Positions 8,518-17,040 of a stretch of 64,000 nt of DNA are shown here, in pieces. The DNA is from Streptomyces tuirus (GTDB taxonomy: Bacteria > Actinomycetota > Actinomycetes > Streptomycetales > Streptomycetaceae). The notes below the pieces were generated by a model, which saw only the letters and a program-made list of their open reading frames with translations, was not told the origin of the DNA and ran no database searches. The translations under genes and the position numbers were made by a program. The stretch spans positions 868,001-932,000 of the forward strand of contig JAGTPG010000002.1 of assembly GCA_018195615.1 (NCBI GenBank). Reading direction: 5' to 3'. How positions within the stretch are numbered: position 1 is the first letter of the stretch; each line of letters opens with the position of its first letter.

Positions 8518-9057
8518 CTACGCGAGCTCCTTGACCAGCAGCTCGAACTGCAGGTCGTCGCGCTGCGGGATGCCGAAGCGCTCGTCGCCGTACGGGAACG
8601 GGGTCATCCGTCCCGTACGGCGGTAACCGCGCCGCTCGTACCAGCCGATGAGGTCGTCGCGCACGGAGATCACGGTCATGTGCATCTCCGTCACGCCCCA
8701 CGCCTGGCGGGCCTGCCGTTCCGCCTCCGCGATGATCACCTTGCCGAGACCCGCGCCCTGGAGCCGGGGGCTGACCGCGAACATCCCGAAGTAGGCGTGA
8801 TCACCCCGGTGCTCCAGCTGGCAGCACGCGACGATCCGTCCCTCCTGCTCCACTGTCAGCAGCCGGCCGTCGGGCGACTTGATGACGGCCAGCACACCCT
8901 CCGGGTCGGTCCGCTGCCCCTGGAGTATGTCCGCCTCGGTGGTCCACCCGACCCGGCTGGCGTCACCCCGGTACGCCGACTCGATCAGCGCGACCAGCTC
9001 GTCCACGTCGGCATCGGAGGCGTCGCGGAAAATCAGTCCTGCGGCGGCGGTGTCCAT
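8518..9057 (-). CDS. GNAT family N-acetyltransferase
   Basis: 179 aa acetyl-CoA-dependent acyltransferase. The core motif A is MFAVSPRLQGAGLGKVIIAEAE (Q/R-x-x-G-x-G/A), preceded by AYFGMF and followed by MTVISVRDDLIGWYERRGYRRTGRM, the usual C-terminal motif B. The substrate cannot be read from sequence. The ATG at 9057 has GGAG about 10 bp upstream. It is convergent with the GDPD gene, with 3 bp between stops. Confidence 0.85.
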   Translation of the reverse strand: MDTAAAGLIFRDASDADVDELVALIESAYRGDASRVGWTTEADILQGQRTDPEGVLAVIKSPDGRLLTVEQEGRIVACCQLEHRGDHAYFGMFAVSPRLQGAGLGKVIIAEAERQARQAWGVTEMHMTVISVRDDLIGWYERRGYRRTGRMTPFPYGDERFGIPQRDDLQFELLVKELA

Positions 9058-9128
9058 GGTCGTACGTCTCCGTTTCCTGGCGCGGCTCGGGCACGGACGA
9101 GAGTAACGCCCCCACTAGGCTCCGGTGC

Positions 9129-9520
9129 ATGGTGCATGTACTCAGCAGCCGGATCCTGCTCCGCCCCACCGACCCGAGCGGTCCCGGGCCTTCTACGGCG
9201 AACAGCTCGGCCTCGCCGTCCACCGGGAGTTCGGCACGGGACCGGAACGCGGCACGGTCTACTTCCTCGGCGGCGGCTTCCTCGAGGTCTCGGGGCGGTC
9301 CGAGACTCCCCCGGCGCCGGTCACGCGGCTGTGGCTCCAGGTCGACGACGCGGCGGCGGCCCAGGACGAGCTGCGAGCGAAGGGCGTGGAGATCGTGCGG
9401 CCGCCCGTGCGGGAGCCGTGGGGCCTGGTCGAGATGTGGATCGCGGATCCGGACGGGACGCCGATCGTGCTGGTGGAGGTCCCGGCGGACCACCCGATGC
9501 GCTACCGGCCGGGCATCTGA
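9129..9520 (+). CDS. VOC family protein (glyoxalase/bleomycin resistance fold, frame broken)
   Basis: About 130 aa, one VOC domain: ILLRPTDPERSRAFYGEQLGL at the N-terminus, a central LWLQVDDAAAAQDELRAKG and the closing WGLVEMWIADPDGTPIVLVEVP. The last part carries the usual metal-ligand-type acidic residue (VEM) and Asp-Pro-Asp-Gly turn. One G is missing near 9175 (CCCGAG for CCCGGAG), which splits the first 16 residues from the rest. Members bind or isomerise small electrophiles or bind drugs; specificity is unknown. Confidence 0.72.
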
Positions 9521-9522
9521 GG

Positions 9523-10437
9523 TCACCCGGGGCGGTGCTCCCAGCCCCGGTCGGTTCGGGTCAGCTCGCGGAAGCCCGCGCCGGTCAGGAGGTCGATCCT
9601 GGCGCCGTCGCCGGCGGACTCGTAGGCGACGAGCCGATCGACGCCGCACAGGCGGAGCCAGTCGCCGGCCTGGGCGAGCAGCCAGTGCTCAAGGCCGGTG
9701 CCGTACTGCGCGGGGTCGACGTGCAGATTGCCGATGTCGGCCAGGCCGGCCGCGCGTGCATGGCGTTCCGGGCGGGCCAGGGCCGTGTCGATCTCGATGA
9801 AGCCGAGGGCGTGCGTGTCGGTTCGGGCCGTGAAACGGGTGCCGCACTCCCCCAGCGTGCGCTCGACGGTGACGCCCGGCCGGGGCCCGGGCTCCGGCAG
9901 GTCGGCCACCCGGCTGATCAGGATGACCTCGGTGTCCCCGACGTGCCGGAATCCCGCGCGTTCGCAGACGGCCCGGATGTGCGGCCAGTTGCGCGGCAGT
10001 CCGTAGACGAGAGGGGCGGGCAGCGCGCCGTCGGCGTACCGGACGCGGACGTTCCAGCGGGCGAACTGTGCCAGGCACGCCCGCATCAGCAGGTCGGCAG
10101 CACGGTCGGCCTCGGGCCAGAGGGGCGCCGCCGGGCGGTGGACGAACCAGTTGATCTCGGCGGCGTCCCGGTAGGCCTCGCCGACCTCGCCACCGGCGCG
10201 GTAGCGCAGCAGATGGGCCGCGGCGACGACGTGCTGCCGCTGCTCGGCGACGAGCGTCGTCCGCTCGGCCACCCACGGGTCGGTGATGAACTCACCGGGC
10301 TGCCGCTCCAGGTCGCTGAGGACGGTGTTCACGGAGACGGAGACGCCGGGGACGACGGCCGCCACGTGCATGTTGACCAGGTCGGTGAGCTGGTCGCGGT
10401 CGGATCGGCGGAAGGGCCGCACCTCGAGCGGGAGCAT
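9523..10437 (-). CDS. GNAT family N-acetyltransferase, two-lobed
   Basis: 304 aa, about twice the size of a single GNAT domain. The N-terminal lobe (MLPLEVRPFRRSDRDQLTDLVN...) and the C-terminal lobe (IGNLHVDPAQYGTGLEHWLLAQAGDWLR...GFRELTRTDRGWEHRPG) both look GNAT-like; only the C-terminal lobe keeps a recognisable acetyl-CoA loop (QYGTGLEHWLL). The ATG at 10437 has GGAGG 8 bp upstream. Its stop is 3 bp from that of the convergent VOC gene. The substrate is unknown. Confidence 0.78.
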   Translation of the reverse strand: MLPLEVRPFRRSDRDQLTDLVNMHVAAVVPGVSVSVNTVLSDLERQPGEFITDPWVAERTTLVAEQRQHVVAAAHLLRYRAGGEVGEAYRDAAEINWFVHRPAAPLWPEADRAADLLMRACLAQFARWNVRVRYADGALPAPLVYGLPRNWPHIRAVCERAGFRHVGDTEVILISRVADLPEPGPRPGVTVERTLGECGTRFTARTDTHALGFIEIDTALARPERHARAAGLADIGNLHVDPAQYGTGLEHWLLAQAGDWLRLCGVDRLVAYESAGDGARIDLLTGAGFRELTRTDRGWEHRPG

Positions 10438-10615
10438 GGAGAACCTCCGGGCAGGGTGAAGGAGCCGGTGGCCGCCACAGGGTGCGGTACGGGCCGAGGG
10501 TACGACGGGGCCGGAGCGGCACACCACCGGGTTTCCCGGATGGCAGGGGGAGCGGGCGGCGGCATAGCGTGCTGGGAAAGCTCATGCCGGGGGTTGTCCC
10601 TGCGGAAGGAACGCC

Positions 10616-11377
10616 ATGAAGCTCGACGCACCGGTGACCGGCGGGCCCTGCTGGACGGAGCTGGGAACCACGGACCTGGAGGCGGCCCAGCGGTTCTACA
10701 CGAGGCTGTTCGGCTGGCGGCCCGAGACGGACCCCCGTCAGGAGGCGGGCGGGTACACCGTCGCGCACCTCCGGGACGCGGCCGTCGCCGGGCTCGCCCC
10801 GCTGTACCAGCCGTCGCAGCCGGTCGGGTGGAACGTGTCGTTCGCGGTGACGGACGCGGACGACACGGCCCGTGCGGTGACCGAGGCGGGCGGATCGGTG
10901 CTGCTGGGCCCGACGGACGTGTTCGACGTGGGCCGGTTCGCCGTGGCCGCGGACCCGACCGGGGCCGTGTTCCAGCTGTGGCAGGCCGGGACCTTCCCGG
11001 GCGCCGGGTTGTTCAACGCGGCCGGTTCGCTGGGCTGGGTGGAGCTGTACACCCGGGACCCGGAACGAGCCGTGGCCTTCTATCCGCGGGTGTTCGGCTG
11101 GACCGTCGCCCCGTCGGAGCGCTACACGCAGTGGGGCGTCGGCGGCTCGGACTTCGGCGGCATGGTGACGATGGACGACAAGTTCCCGCCCGAGGTGCCG
11201 GCGCACTGGCTGCCGTACTTCGCGGTGGCGGACGTGGACGCCACGACCGCCGTCGTCCAGGAGCTGGGCGACGTGCTGATGGTGCCCACGTCGGTGCCCG
11301 ACGGGCCGCGCATCGCGGTGCTGCGGGATCCGCAGGGGGCGATGTTCGGCGTGTACCGGGCGGGCGAGGAGGGCTGA
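10616..11377 (+). CDS. VOC family protein with two glyoxalase domains
   Basis: 253 aa with two VOC modules: GGPCWTELGTTDLEAAQRFYTRLFGWRPE (residues 8-36) and SLGWVELYTRDPERAVAFYPRVFGWTV (about 137-163). Each ends with a DPxGAVFxLW or DPQGAMFGVYR motif. This double arrangement is common in Streptomyces and resembles 27 kDa antigen-type glyoxalase-like proteins. The ATG at 10616 follows GGAAGGAACGCC. Function beyond small-molecule binding is not known. Confidence 0.85.
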   Translation: MKLDAPVTGGPCWTELGTTDLEAAQRFYTRLFGWRPETDPRQEAGGYTVAHLRDAAVAGLAPLYQPSQPVGWNVSFAVTDADDTARAVTEAGGSVLLGPTDVFDVGRFAVAADPTGAVFQLWQAGTFPGAGLFNAAGSLGWVELYTRDPERAVAFYPRVFGWTVAPSERYTQWGVGGSDFGGMVTMDDKFPPEVPAHWLPYFAVADVDATTAVVQELGDVLMVPTSVPDGPRIAVLRDPQGAMFGVYRAGEEG

Positions 11378-11414
11378 CCCGCCGACCGGGTCGGGCAGGC
11401 GACGGTGACGTGCC

Positions 11415-12722
11415 TCAGGTCCGCAGCGCGCCCAGCCGGCCCTCCAGCTGGCCGAGCAACTCCCGAGAAGAGCCGCGAGTTCCCCCTGTTCGGGGCGTCC
11501 ATGCCGGACAGGGCGGCGGCCTCGTAGGCGAGCTGGGCGGGCAGGATGCCGTCGACCAGGTCGCGTCCGGCGTCCGTGAGGCGGAGATGGGCGAGCCGGC
11601 GGTCGCGGGTGTCGCCGCGGCGTTCGACCAGACCGCGTTCGGTCAGCTGTTTGACGCGCTTGGTGACGGCGGCCCCGAGGAGAAGGTCTCGCGGGCCAGC
11701 TCCCCGGGCGTCAGCTCATGCCCGGTACGACGCAGCGCACCGAGCAGATCGAACTCGGGCCGGCTGAGCCCCGCCCGACGCAGGGGCGCGTCCTCGGCCT
11801 GCTGGAGCAGCGCGGCGCAGCGGTTGATCCGCCCGATGACCTCCATCGGCCCGGTGTCGAGCCCGGGGTGCACGTCCCGCCACTGCCGCACGACAGCGGC
11901 CACGGTGTCGCCCCGCCGGACGCCGACCGAACCGTCCCCACCGGCCAAGGACGCACCGACCTGACCACCACCGGCCCCAGAGACTCCGCCGACCTGATCC
12001 TCACCGGCTGCGGAGGTCTCACCGGACTGATCCTCACCGGCTGAGGAAGTCTCACCGGGCCGATGCCCACCGGCTGCGAAAGTCTCGCAGGCCTGATCCT
12101 CACCGGCTGCGGAAATCTCACCGGGCCGATGCCCACCGGCTGCGGAAATCTCACCGGGTCGATGCCCACCGGCTGCGAAAGGATTCCCACCGGCTGCGGA
12201 GGTCTCGCCCGACTGGTTCCCACCGGCTGCGGAAGTCTCACCGAGCCGACCCTCACCGGCTGCGGAAGTCTCACCGAGCCGACCCTCACCGGCTGCGGAA
12301 GTCTCACCGAGCCGACCCTCACCGGCTGCGGAAGTCTCACCGAGCCGACCCTCACCGGCTGCGGAAGTCTCACCGGGCCGAATCCCACCGACCGTGGCAG
12401 TCCCACGGACCGGGCCCTCACCAGCCATGGAAGCGCCGCTGACCCGCCCCTCACCAGCCGGGGAAGCCCCGCCGCCCCGGCCGCCGCCAGCCCTGGAAGC
12501 ATGAGCGGCCGCGTCCCCCGCAGGCGTGGACGCCCCGGCGACCGGCCGACCGGCAGCGCGGTCGCCTGGCGCCGCGTGGGCCCCATCAGCCGCCCGGCCC
12601 TCCGTCACCGGATCTCCTCCGAACGCGGACCGCGCGCCCGGCCCCGATCCGGTCCCGGCCGGCTGTTCCTGGCCGGTCCCCGGTCCGCCCGCGGTGGGCG
12701 ATGGTCCATCCGCCGCCGTCAT
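11415..12722 (-). CDS. MarR family regulator with long repetitive N-terminal extension (frame broken)
   Basis: About 436 aa, where a MarR protein normally has 140-170. The C-terminal 160 residues are a MarR winged helix: INRCAALLQQAEDAPLRRAGLSRPEFDLLGALRRTG, then LTPGELARETFSSGAAVTKRVKQLTERGLVERR and the wing DTRDRRLAHLRLTDAGR. The N-terminal 270 residues are Gly/Ala/Glu-rich and include a run of 11-residue units (GEGRLGETSAA and variants). One G is missing in each of three places, near 11462, 11491 and 11674, all in the MarR domain; the literal frame ends early. The ATG at 12722 overlaps the FUSC stop (ATGA), so it is co-transcribed with and probably controls the FUSC transporter gene. Confidence 0.72.
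11961..12412. repeat. 33-bp coding minisatellite in the MarR gene
   Basis: Tandem 33-bp units encode 11-residue repeats on the reverse strand. Four copies from 12241 to 12372 are identical or nearly so (start points 12241, 12274, 12307, 12340); units become degenerate on both sides and one shortened unit lies near 12180. The period is a multiple of three, so copy-number change keeps the frame. Confidence 0.85.
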
Positions 12723-14401
12723 GGCCGTACGTCCTCCGTCTCGGTCTCGGTTTCGGTCTCCGTGCCCGCGCCCCGGTCCGGGAGCAGCCCCTGGCGTCGT
12801 ACCGTCGCGGCGAGCGTACGGTGTCCGGACTGTTCGGTGAGCACGACCCGCTCCTCGGGCAGGGCGCGCTGCCACCATTCGCCGGCCGCGGCGTCGGCGG
12901 TGGCTCGCAGGTCGACCAGGGCGACGGCGAGAGCACGGCGGGCGGACTCCAGGGCGGCGGGGTCGCGGTCCGGCTCGGCCAGGAGGCGGGCGGCGCGCTC
13001 GCGGGCCTGGTCCGCGGCGGTCAGGGCGTGTTCGAGGCGGTCGCCCGCGCGCCGGTTGGTGACGGCCACGGCGGCGACGAAACCGGCCAGGGCGCCGACG
13101 ACGGTGTCCACGACCCGCTCCGTCATCAGCTCGCCCGGCTTCTGGAATCCGGCGAACTCGGTGATGAGCAGGGCCATCGGGGTGACGCAGACGCTGCCCA
13201 GCCAGTAGTTGCGGCTGATCAGCAACTCCGCGCCGAAGCTGAACGCGAGGCAGCACAGGACGAGCGCCGCCTGGCCCAGGTGTGCGAGCGGTGCGACGGC
13301 CGCGAAGACGAGCACCCCGGCGACGTTGCCCACGACGCGCTGGACGGCCCGGCTCCAGGTCAGGGCGATGTTGACCTGGTACAGCGAGGCGGCGGTGACC
13401 AGAGCCCAGTAGGGGCGGCCGATGCCGAGCGCGAGGGAGGCGCAGCCGGCCAGCGTGCAGCCGAGCGCGGTACGCAGGGCGAGCGGCGTCAGCGGGCCCA
13501 GCCGGCCCCAGAGGGACCGGGCCGCGTCCACACCGAGCAGTTCGTCGGCGGCCGCTCGCGGGAGGCCGACCTGCGGCACCGGGCCGGTACCGCGCAACGA
13601 GCGTGCCCAGGCCCGGAGCCGGCCGGCATCGGCCTCCGTCGGCGCGGCGAGGGCGACCTCGGCACGGACCACGAGCCGTTCGAGGCCGCCCCGGGTCCGG
13701 GCGCGGGCGCCGCCGGCCGGCAGCGACTGCCAGGCCGCGTGCACGGCGGCATACCCGGCGGCCCGGGCCCGGGCGTGTCCCTCGCCCGTACCGCCCGTGT
13801 CGGCGTACGCGGCGGCGGCCTTCAGGGCGTGGGCGGTGGCGCGGCGCTCCGGTCCGTGCGGGCGGACGAGCGCGGGTGCCATGCAGACCAGCCAGGCCCA
13901 GGCACCCGTCGCGGCGGCGAGGGCCAGGTGACCCGGCACCTGGGCGAGGATCTGCGGCGCGAACAGGGAGGCGGAGCTGACGAAGGTGAGCACGACGTTG
14001 CCCGGCGGGCCGATCCGGGTGGCGTCACACAGCGCCTTCTGCGCGGCGGCCAGCAGCGCACCGACGGTGACCAGCACCACGGCGCTGCCGGTCAGCGAGG
14101 CCGCGACCAGGGCGACGGCCAGCCCGCCGACCATGCCGAGCACCACCCACACCAGGGCCCGCGCCCGGGCGGCGTACGGGCGGTTGTGCGCGTACAGCGC
14201 GCACAGGGATCCGGCCATCGTGTACATCGCCAGGTCGAGCCTGCCGAGTGCCAGCAGGGTGAGGTTGGGCGGAGCGATCGCCGCGACCACGCTGAGCGCG
14301 GGTTTGAACCAGATGTCCGAGGGACGGCCGACGCGCAGCACGCCCGCCAGTGGAAGACGCCGGGCGGGCCGGGAGGAAAGGACGGGGGGCGCACTGCTCA
14401 T
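12719..14401 (-). CDS. FUSC family membrane protein
   Basis: 560 aa. It has the FUSC/aromatic acid exporter layout: a first block of hydrophobic helices (about residues 30-175), a hydrophilic middle (about 180-300), a second set of helices (about 310-440, including GRPYWALVTAASLYQ and SRAVQRVVGNVAGVL), and a cytoplasmic tail with a helical ERAARLLAEPDRDPAALESARRALAVALVDLRATADAAAG segment. The extreme C-terminus is a Thr-Glu dipeptide run (TETETETETE). Such proteins are thought to export aromatic acids or other small hydrophobic compounds. It is translationally coupled to the downstream MarR gene and has a palindrome in its promoter. Confidence 0.85.
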   Translation of the reverse strand: MSSAPPVLSSRPARRLPLAGVLRVGRPSDIWFKPALSVVAAIAPPNLTLLALGRLDLAMYTMAGSLCALYAHNRPYAARARALVWVVLGMVGGLAVALVAASLTGSAVVLVTVGALLAAAQKALCDATRIGPPGNVVLTFVSSASLFAPQILAQVPGHLALAAATGAWAWLVCMAPALVRPHGPERRATAHALKAAAAYADTGGTGEGHARARAAGYAAVHAAWQSLPAGGARARTRGGLERLVVRAEVALAAPTEADAGRLRAWARSLRGTGPVPQVGLPRAAADELLGVDAARSLWGRLGPLTPLALRTALGCTLAGCASLALGIGRPYWALVTAASLYQVNIALTWSRAVQRVVGNVAGVLVFAAVAPLAHLGQAALVLCCLAFSFGAELLISRNYWLGSVCVTPMALLITEFAGFQKPGELMTERVVDTVVGALAGFVAAVAVTNRRAGDRLEHALTAADQARERAARLLAEPDRDPAALESARRALAVALVDLRATADAAAGEWWQRALPEERVVLTEQSGHRTLAATVRRQGLLPDRGAGTETETETETEDVRP

Positions 14402-14409
14402 GAGGCACA

Positions 14410-14440
14410 AGATTAGCAGGTGTTTTACCTGTAAATCATA
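14410..14440 (-). promoter_or_regulatory. Promoter of the FUSC-MarR operon with embedded palindrome
   Basis: Reverse strand -10 TAATCT (14415-14410), 9 bp from the FUSC ATG, with CAGGT-N5-ACCTG (14417-14431) lying exactly in the spacer upstream. A weak -35 (TGATTT) lies 17 bp from the -10. The palindrome position fits repression, probably by the operon's own MarR protein; that is inference. Confidence 0.5.
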
Positions 14441-14551
14441 GCCTCTCACCTGGGGTGCGTCATCGAATGCTCCCCGTGTACACTCTTGCGCTCGCGTGCG
14501 CGCCGCATGGCCCGGGCATCGAACGACCGACTGTCGACCGGGGAGGTGCGC

Positions 14552-15109
14552 GTGCACGGACCGGCTTCGTCCGGCTGGCTGCTGGTGGCGCTGTGTGCGG
14601 CGACCGGCGCCTACTGCCTGCTGCGGATGCGCAGCGGCGCCGCGGAACAGCGCAGCGCGGCGGGCGGTGAGGCACTGATGGGATTCGGGATGGCCGCGAT
14701 GGCGGTGCCGGCGGCCGTCTTCACTCCGCCTTCGTGGGCCTGGCCCGTCTATGCCGCAGTGTTCGGGACGGCCGCGGTTCGCGCGCTGTGGGCGGCACGG
14801 TCGGGCGCGCACCACCTGCACCATCTGGTGGGAGCCGCGGCCATGGTCTACATGTCCGTCGTCATGGCCGGCTCCCCCGCGCACCCGCACGGGCAGGGCG
14901 GATCGGGGGTCCCGGTCCTGACGGGGGCACTGCTGCTCTACTTCGCCGGCTACGTGCTGCTGACGGGCGTCCGGCTGGTACCGGTGACCGCCGTGGCCGG
15001 GAGCGGGACCGGCGGCGGGTCCGCCGGCGGGGGCGACCGGCCGGAAGTGGCGCGGGCCTGCCGGTTGTCCATGGGGATCGCGATGGTGGCGATGCTGCTG
15101 ACGCTGTGA
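14552..15109 (+). CDS. DUF5134 domain membrane protein
   Basis: 185 aa with about five to six transmembrane helices and the DUF5134 hallmark histidine cluster GAHHLHHLVGAAAMVYM. The helix set (ALMGFGMAAMAVP, WAWPVYAAVFGTAAVRALWAA, GIAMVAMLLTL) matches a family often found next to M56 proteases or copper-related proteins in Streptomyces. The GTG at 14552 is preferred (GGGGAG just upstream) over the longer frame from 14486. Function is not established; the His cluster may bind metal. Confidence 0.75.
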   Translation: MHGPASSGWLLVALCAATGAYCLLRMRSGAAEQRSAAGGEALMGFGMAAMAVPAAVFTPPSWAWPVYAAVFGTAAVRALWAARSGAHHLHHLVGAAAMVYMSVVMAGSPAHPHGQGGSGVPVLTGALLLYFAGYVLLTGVRLVPVTAVAGSGTGGGSAGGGDRPEVARACRLSMGIAMVAMLLTL

Positions 15110-15208
15110 GCCAGGACCGTCGGCACGGCGTGCGGAATCCGTTGTCTGCGTCACTTTGCCGCCACAAGTCGTACCGGTGGGCGGCGCCGCACTCATAGGC
15201 TGCTCCTC

Positions 15209-16144
15209 ATGATGCTCCCCGCGGCACTGTTGCTGCTCGGCGCCCTGGCCGCCGTGGTCGCTCCCCGGCTGCTCGCCCGGGCGGACTGGCCCGACCGTGA
15301 GCCGGTGGTGGCGCTGTGGGTGTGGCAGTGCGTGGTGGCGGCCGTGATCGTGTGCTGTGCGCTGTCGATGACGCTCAGCGCGGCGGCGGCCTGGCACGCC
15401 GTCGGCGGGCACGTCTTCGCGACGGCACCCGGCCCGGTCGTCGAGGCCTATGCCCTCGGTACCGCGGGCGTCTGGGCGGCGTCCACCGCGGTGGCGCTGG
15501 CCCTCGGCGGGCTGTGGAGCGTGGCGATGCTGGTCCGCGAGGTCGGACGGGCCCGCGCCCGGCGCCGTCGCCGACGGGCCGACCTGCTGGTGCGGGCCCC
15601 GCTGTTGCCGGGCGAGGTGGCCGTGTCCGGCCGGCTCGTCGTCCTGGAGAGCGAGCAGCCCGACGCGTGGTGGCTGCCCGGCGCTCCGCCGCAACTGGTC
15701 GTCACCACGGCCGCGTTGCGCCGCCTGAAGGGCCGGAGACTGGACGCCGTGCTCGCCCACGAGCAGGGACACGCACGGGCCCGGCACGACTGGCTGCTGA
15801 ACTGCTCCTCCGCCCTGGCGGGCGGCTTTCCGCAGGTGCCGGTGTTCGCGGCGTTCCGCGACGAGATGCACCGCCTGGTCGAACTCGCCGCCGACGACAC
15901 GGCGTCCCGCCGCTTCGGCCGTCTGACCACGGCCCTGGCTCTGGTCGAACTCAACGAGCACCGCGGCGTGTTCGGCCCCTGTCCGGCGCCGCAGGCCCAT
16001 GTCCCGGAGCGGGTGCACCGGTTGCTCACTCCCTGGGACCGGCTGCCCGCGGCACGCCGGCTGCGGCTGACCGCGGTGGCCGCGCTGGTGCCCGTGGTGC
16101 CGGTGCTGGTGGCGTTCGTACCGGGACTGCGGGCACTGGGATAG
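15209..16144 (+). CDS. M56 family membrane metallopeptidase (BlaR1/MecR1-like)
   Basis: 311 aa. N-terminal helices (residues 5-25, 35-60, 80-110) are followed by a cytoplasmic zinc protease domain with HEQGH at about residue 184 (LAHEQGHARARHDWL) and the third ligand in VELAADDTASRR, then a C-terminal helix (VAALVPVVPVLVAFVPG). M56 proteases of the BlaR1 type cleave a BlaI/MecI repressor. Here there is no BlaI gene next door; the upstream neighbour is DUF5134. No penicillin-binding sensor domain is present, so beta-lactam sensing is not supported. Confidence 0.85.
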   Translation: MMLPAALLLLGALAAVVAPRLLARADWPDREPVVALWVWQCVVAAVIVCCALSMTLSAAAAWHAVGGHVFATAPGPVVEAYALGTAGVWAASTAVALALGGLWSVAMLVREVGRARARRRRRRADLLVRAPLLPGEVAVSGRLVVLESEQPDAWWLPGAPPQLVVTTAALRRLKGRRLDAVLAHEQGHARARHDWLLNCSSALAGGFPQVPVFAAFRDEMHRLVELAADDTASRRFGRLTTALALVELNEHRGVFGPCPAPQAHVPERVHRLLTPWDRLPAARRLRLTAVAALVPVVPVLVAFVPGLRALG

Positions 16145-16335
16145 CCCGGACACGCGCCGGGGGCGTCCGTGGCGTCGGTGCCGGTTTCGAGGGCGTCAGT
16201 GAGGCCTCGGGGTTGTGTTTCGGGGGCGTCAGGGTGACATCCGGGCTGCGTCAGGGTGGCCGAAGCGTGCGGTTCCGGGCCCGAAGATCGTCGCCGTACT
16301 GGATCCGGAGCCCCCGGTTCGGCGAGGATCGCATC

Positions 16336-17031
16336 ATGCACACCTCGACCGTCGACTCCCCGCCCCGCCCGCAGCACCGCACGGCCGCCCGGTCGGCCGG
16401 CGTCCTGGCCCTGTGCTCCGCTCTGTTGCTGGCCCTCGTCGCGGCCAGATGGAGCCCGCTGATCAGCGCGGACGGAGACATCTCCGCCACCACCCACCGC
16501 TGGGCGGTCGAGGAGTCCGGCTTCACCCAGGCGTGCCGCATCCTCACGGACTGGGTGTGGGACCCGTGGACCATGCGAGTGCTGTGCGCGGTCGTCGTCG
16601 TGTGGCTGGTGGTGCGGTTCGCGGCGCGCTGGACGGCGCTGTGGCTGGCGCTGGCCGTCACGCTGGGCACGCTCTTCCAGCAGGCCCTCAAGGCGGTGGT
16701 GGACCGCGCCCGGCCGGTCTGGCCCGACCCCGTCGACTCGGCCCACTACTCGGCCTTCCCGTCGGGCCACGCCATGACCGCCACGGTCGTGTGCGGCCTC
16801 CTGCTGTGGCTCCTGCACCGGCACGGCGTCGGCCGTGCTGTGTGGCGTACGGCCGTGACCGTGGCCGTCGTGTCCGTGGTCGGCGTGGGGCTGACCCGTG
16901 TCTGGCTGGGCGTCCACTGGCCGTCGGACGTGCTGGGCGGCTGGCTGCTGGGCGCGACGGTGGTGGCCCTGGCGGTGTGGACGCACGAGCACCGGCTGCC
17001 GCGCACCCGCCCGGACACCACGGCCTCGTAA
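16336..17031 (+). CDS. PAP2 family phosphatase
   Basis: 231 aa integral membrane phosphatase. The three-part PAP2 signature is complete: KAVVDRARP (KX6RP), PSGH in FPSGHAMTATVV, and TRVWLGVHWPSD (RX5HX3D form). About six helices surround these. It probably dephosphorylates lipid or prenyl phosphates such as phosphatidate or undecaprenyl pyrophosphate at the outer membrane face. The ATG at 16336 is in a weak ribosome site context (GCGAGGATCGC). The HAD gene starts 9 bp downstream, so the two may be co-transcribed. The 191 bp before it hold no gene that I can see. Confidence 0.88.
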   Translation: MHTSTVDSPPRPQHRTAARSAGVLALCSALLLALVAARWSPLISADGDISATTHRWAVEESGFTQACRILTDWVWDPWTMRVLCAVVVVWLVVRFAARWTALWLALAVTLGTLFQQALKAVVDRARPVWPDPVDSAHYSAFPSGHAMTATVVCGLLLWLLHRHGVGRAVWRTAVTVAVVSVVGVGLTRVWLGVHWPSDVLGGWLLGATVVALAVWTHEHRLPRTRPDTTAS

Positions 17032-17040
17032 GATCGCGCC

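Noticed and set aside
11961..12412. CRISPR-like array from the 33-bp period
   Set aside because: Units are contiguous with no spacers, and the sequence reads as an in-frame peptide repeat of the MarR gene.
12063..13208. Long forward-strand open frame through the repeat region
   Set aside because: It is antisense to the MarR and FUSC genes, with the repeat explaining the lack of stops and no start context or family resemblance.
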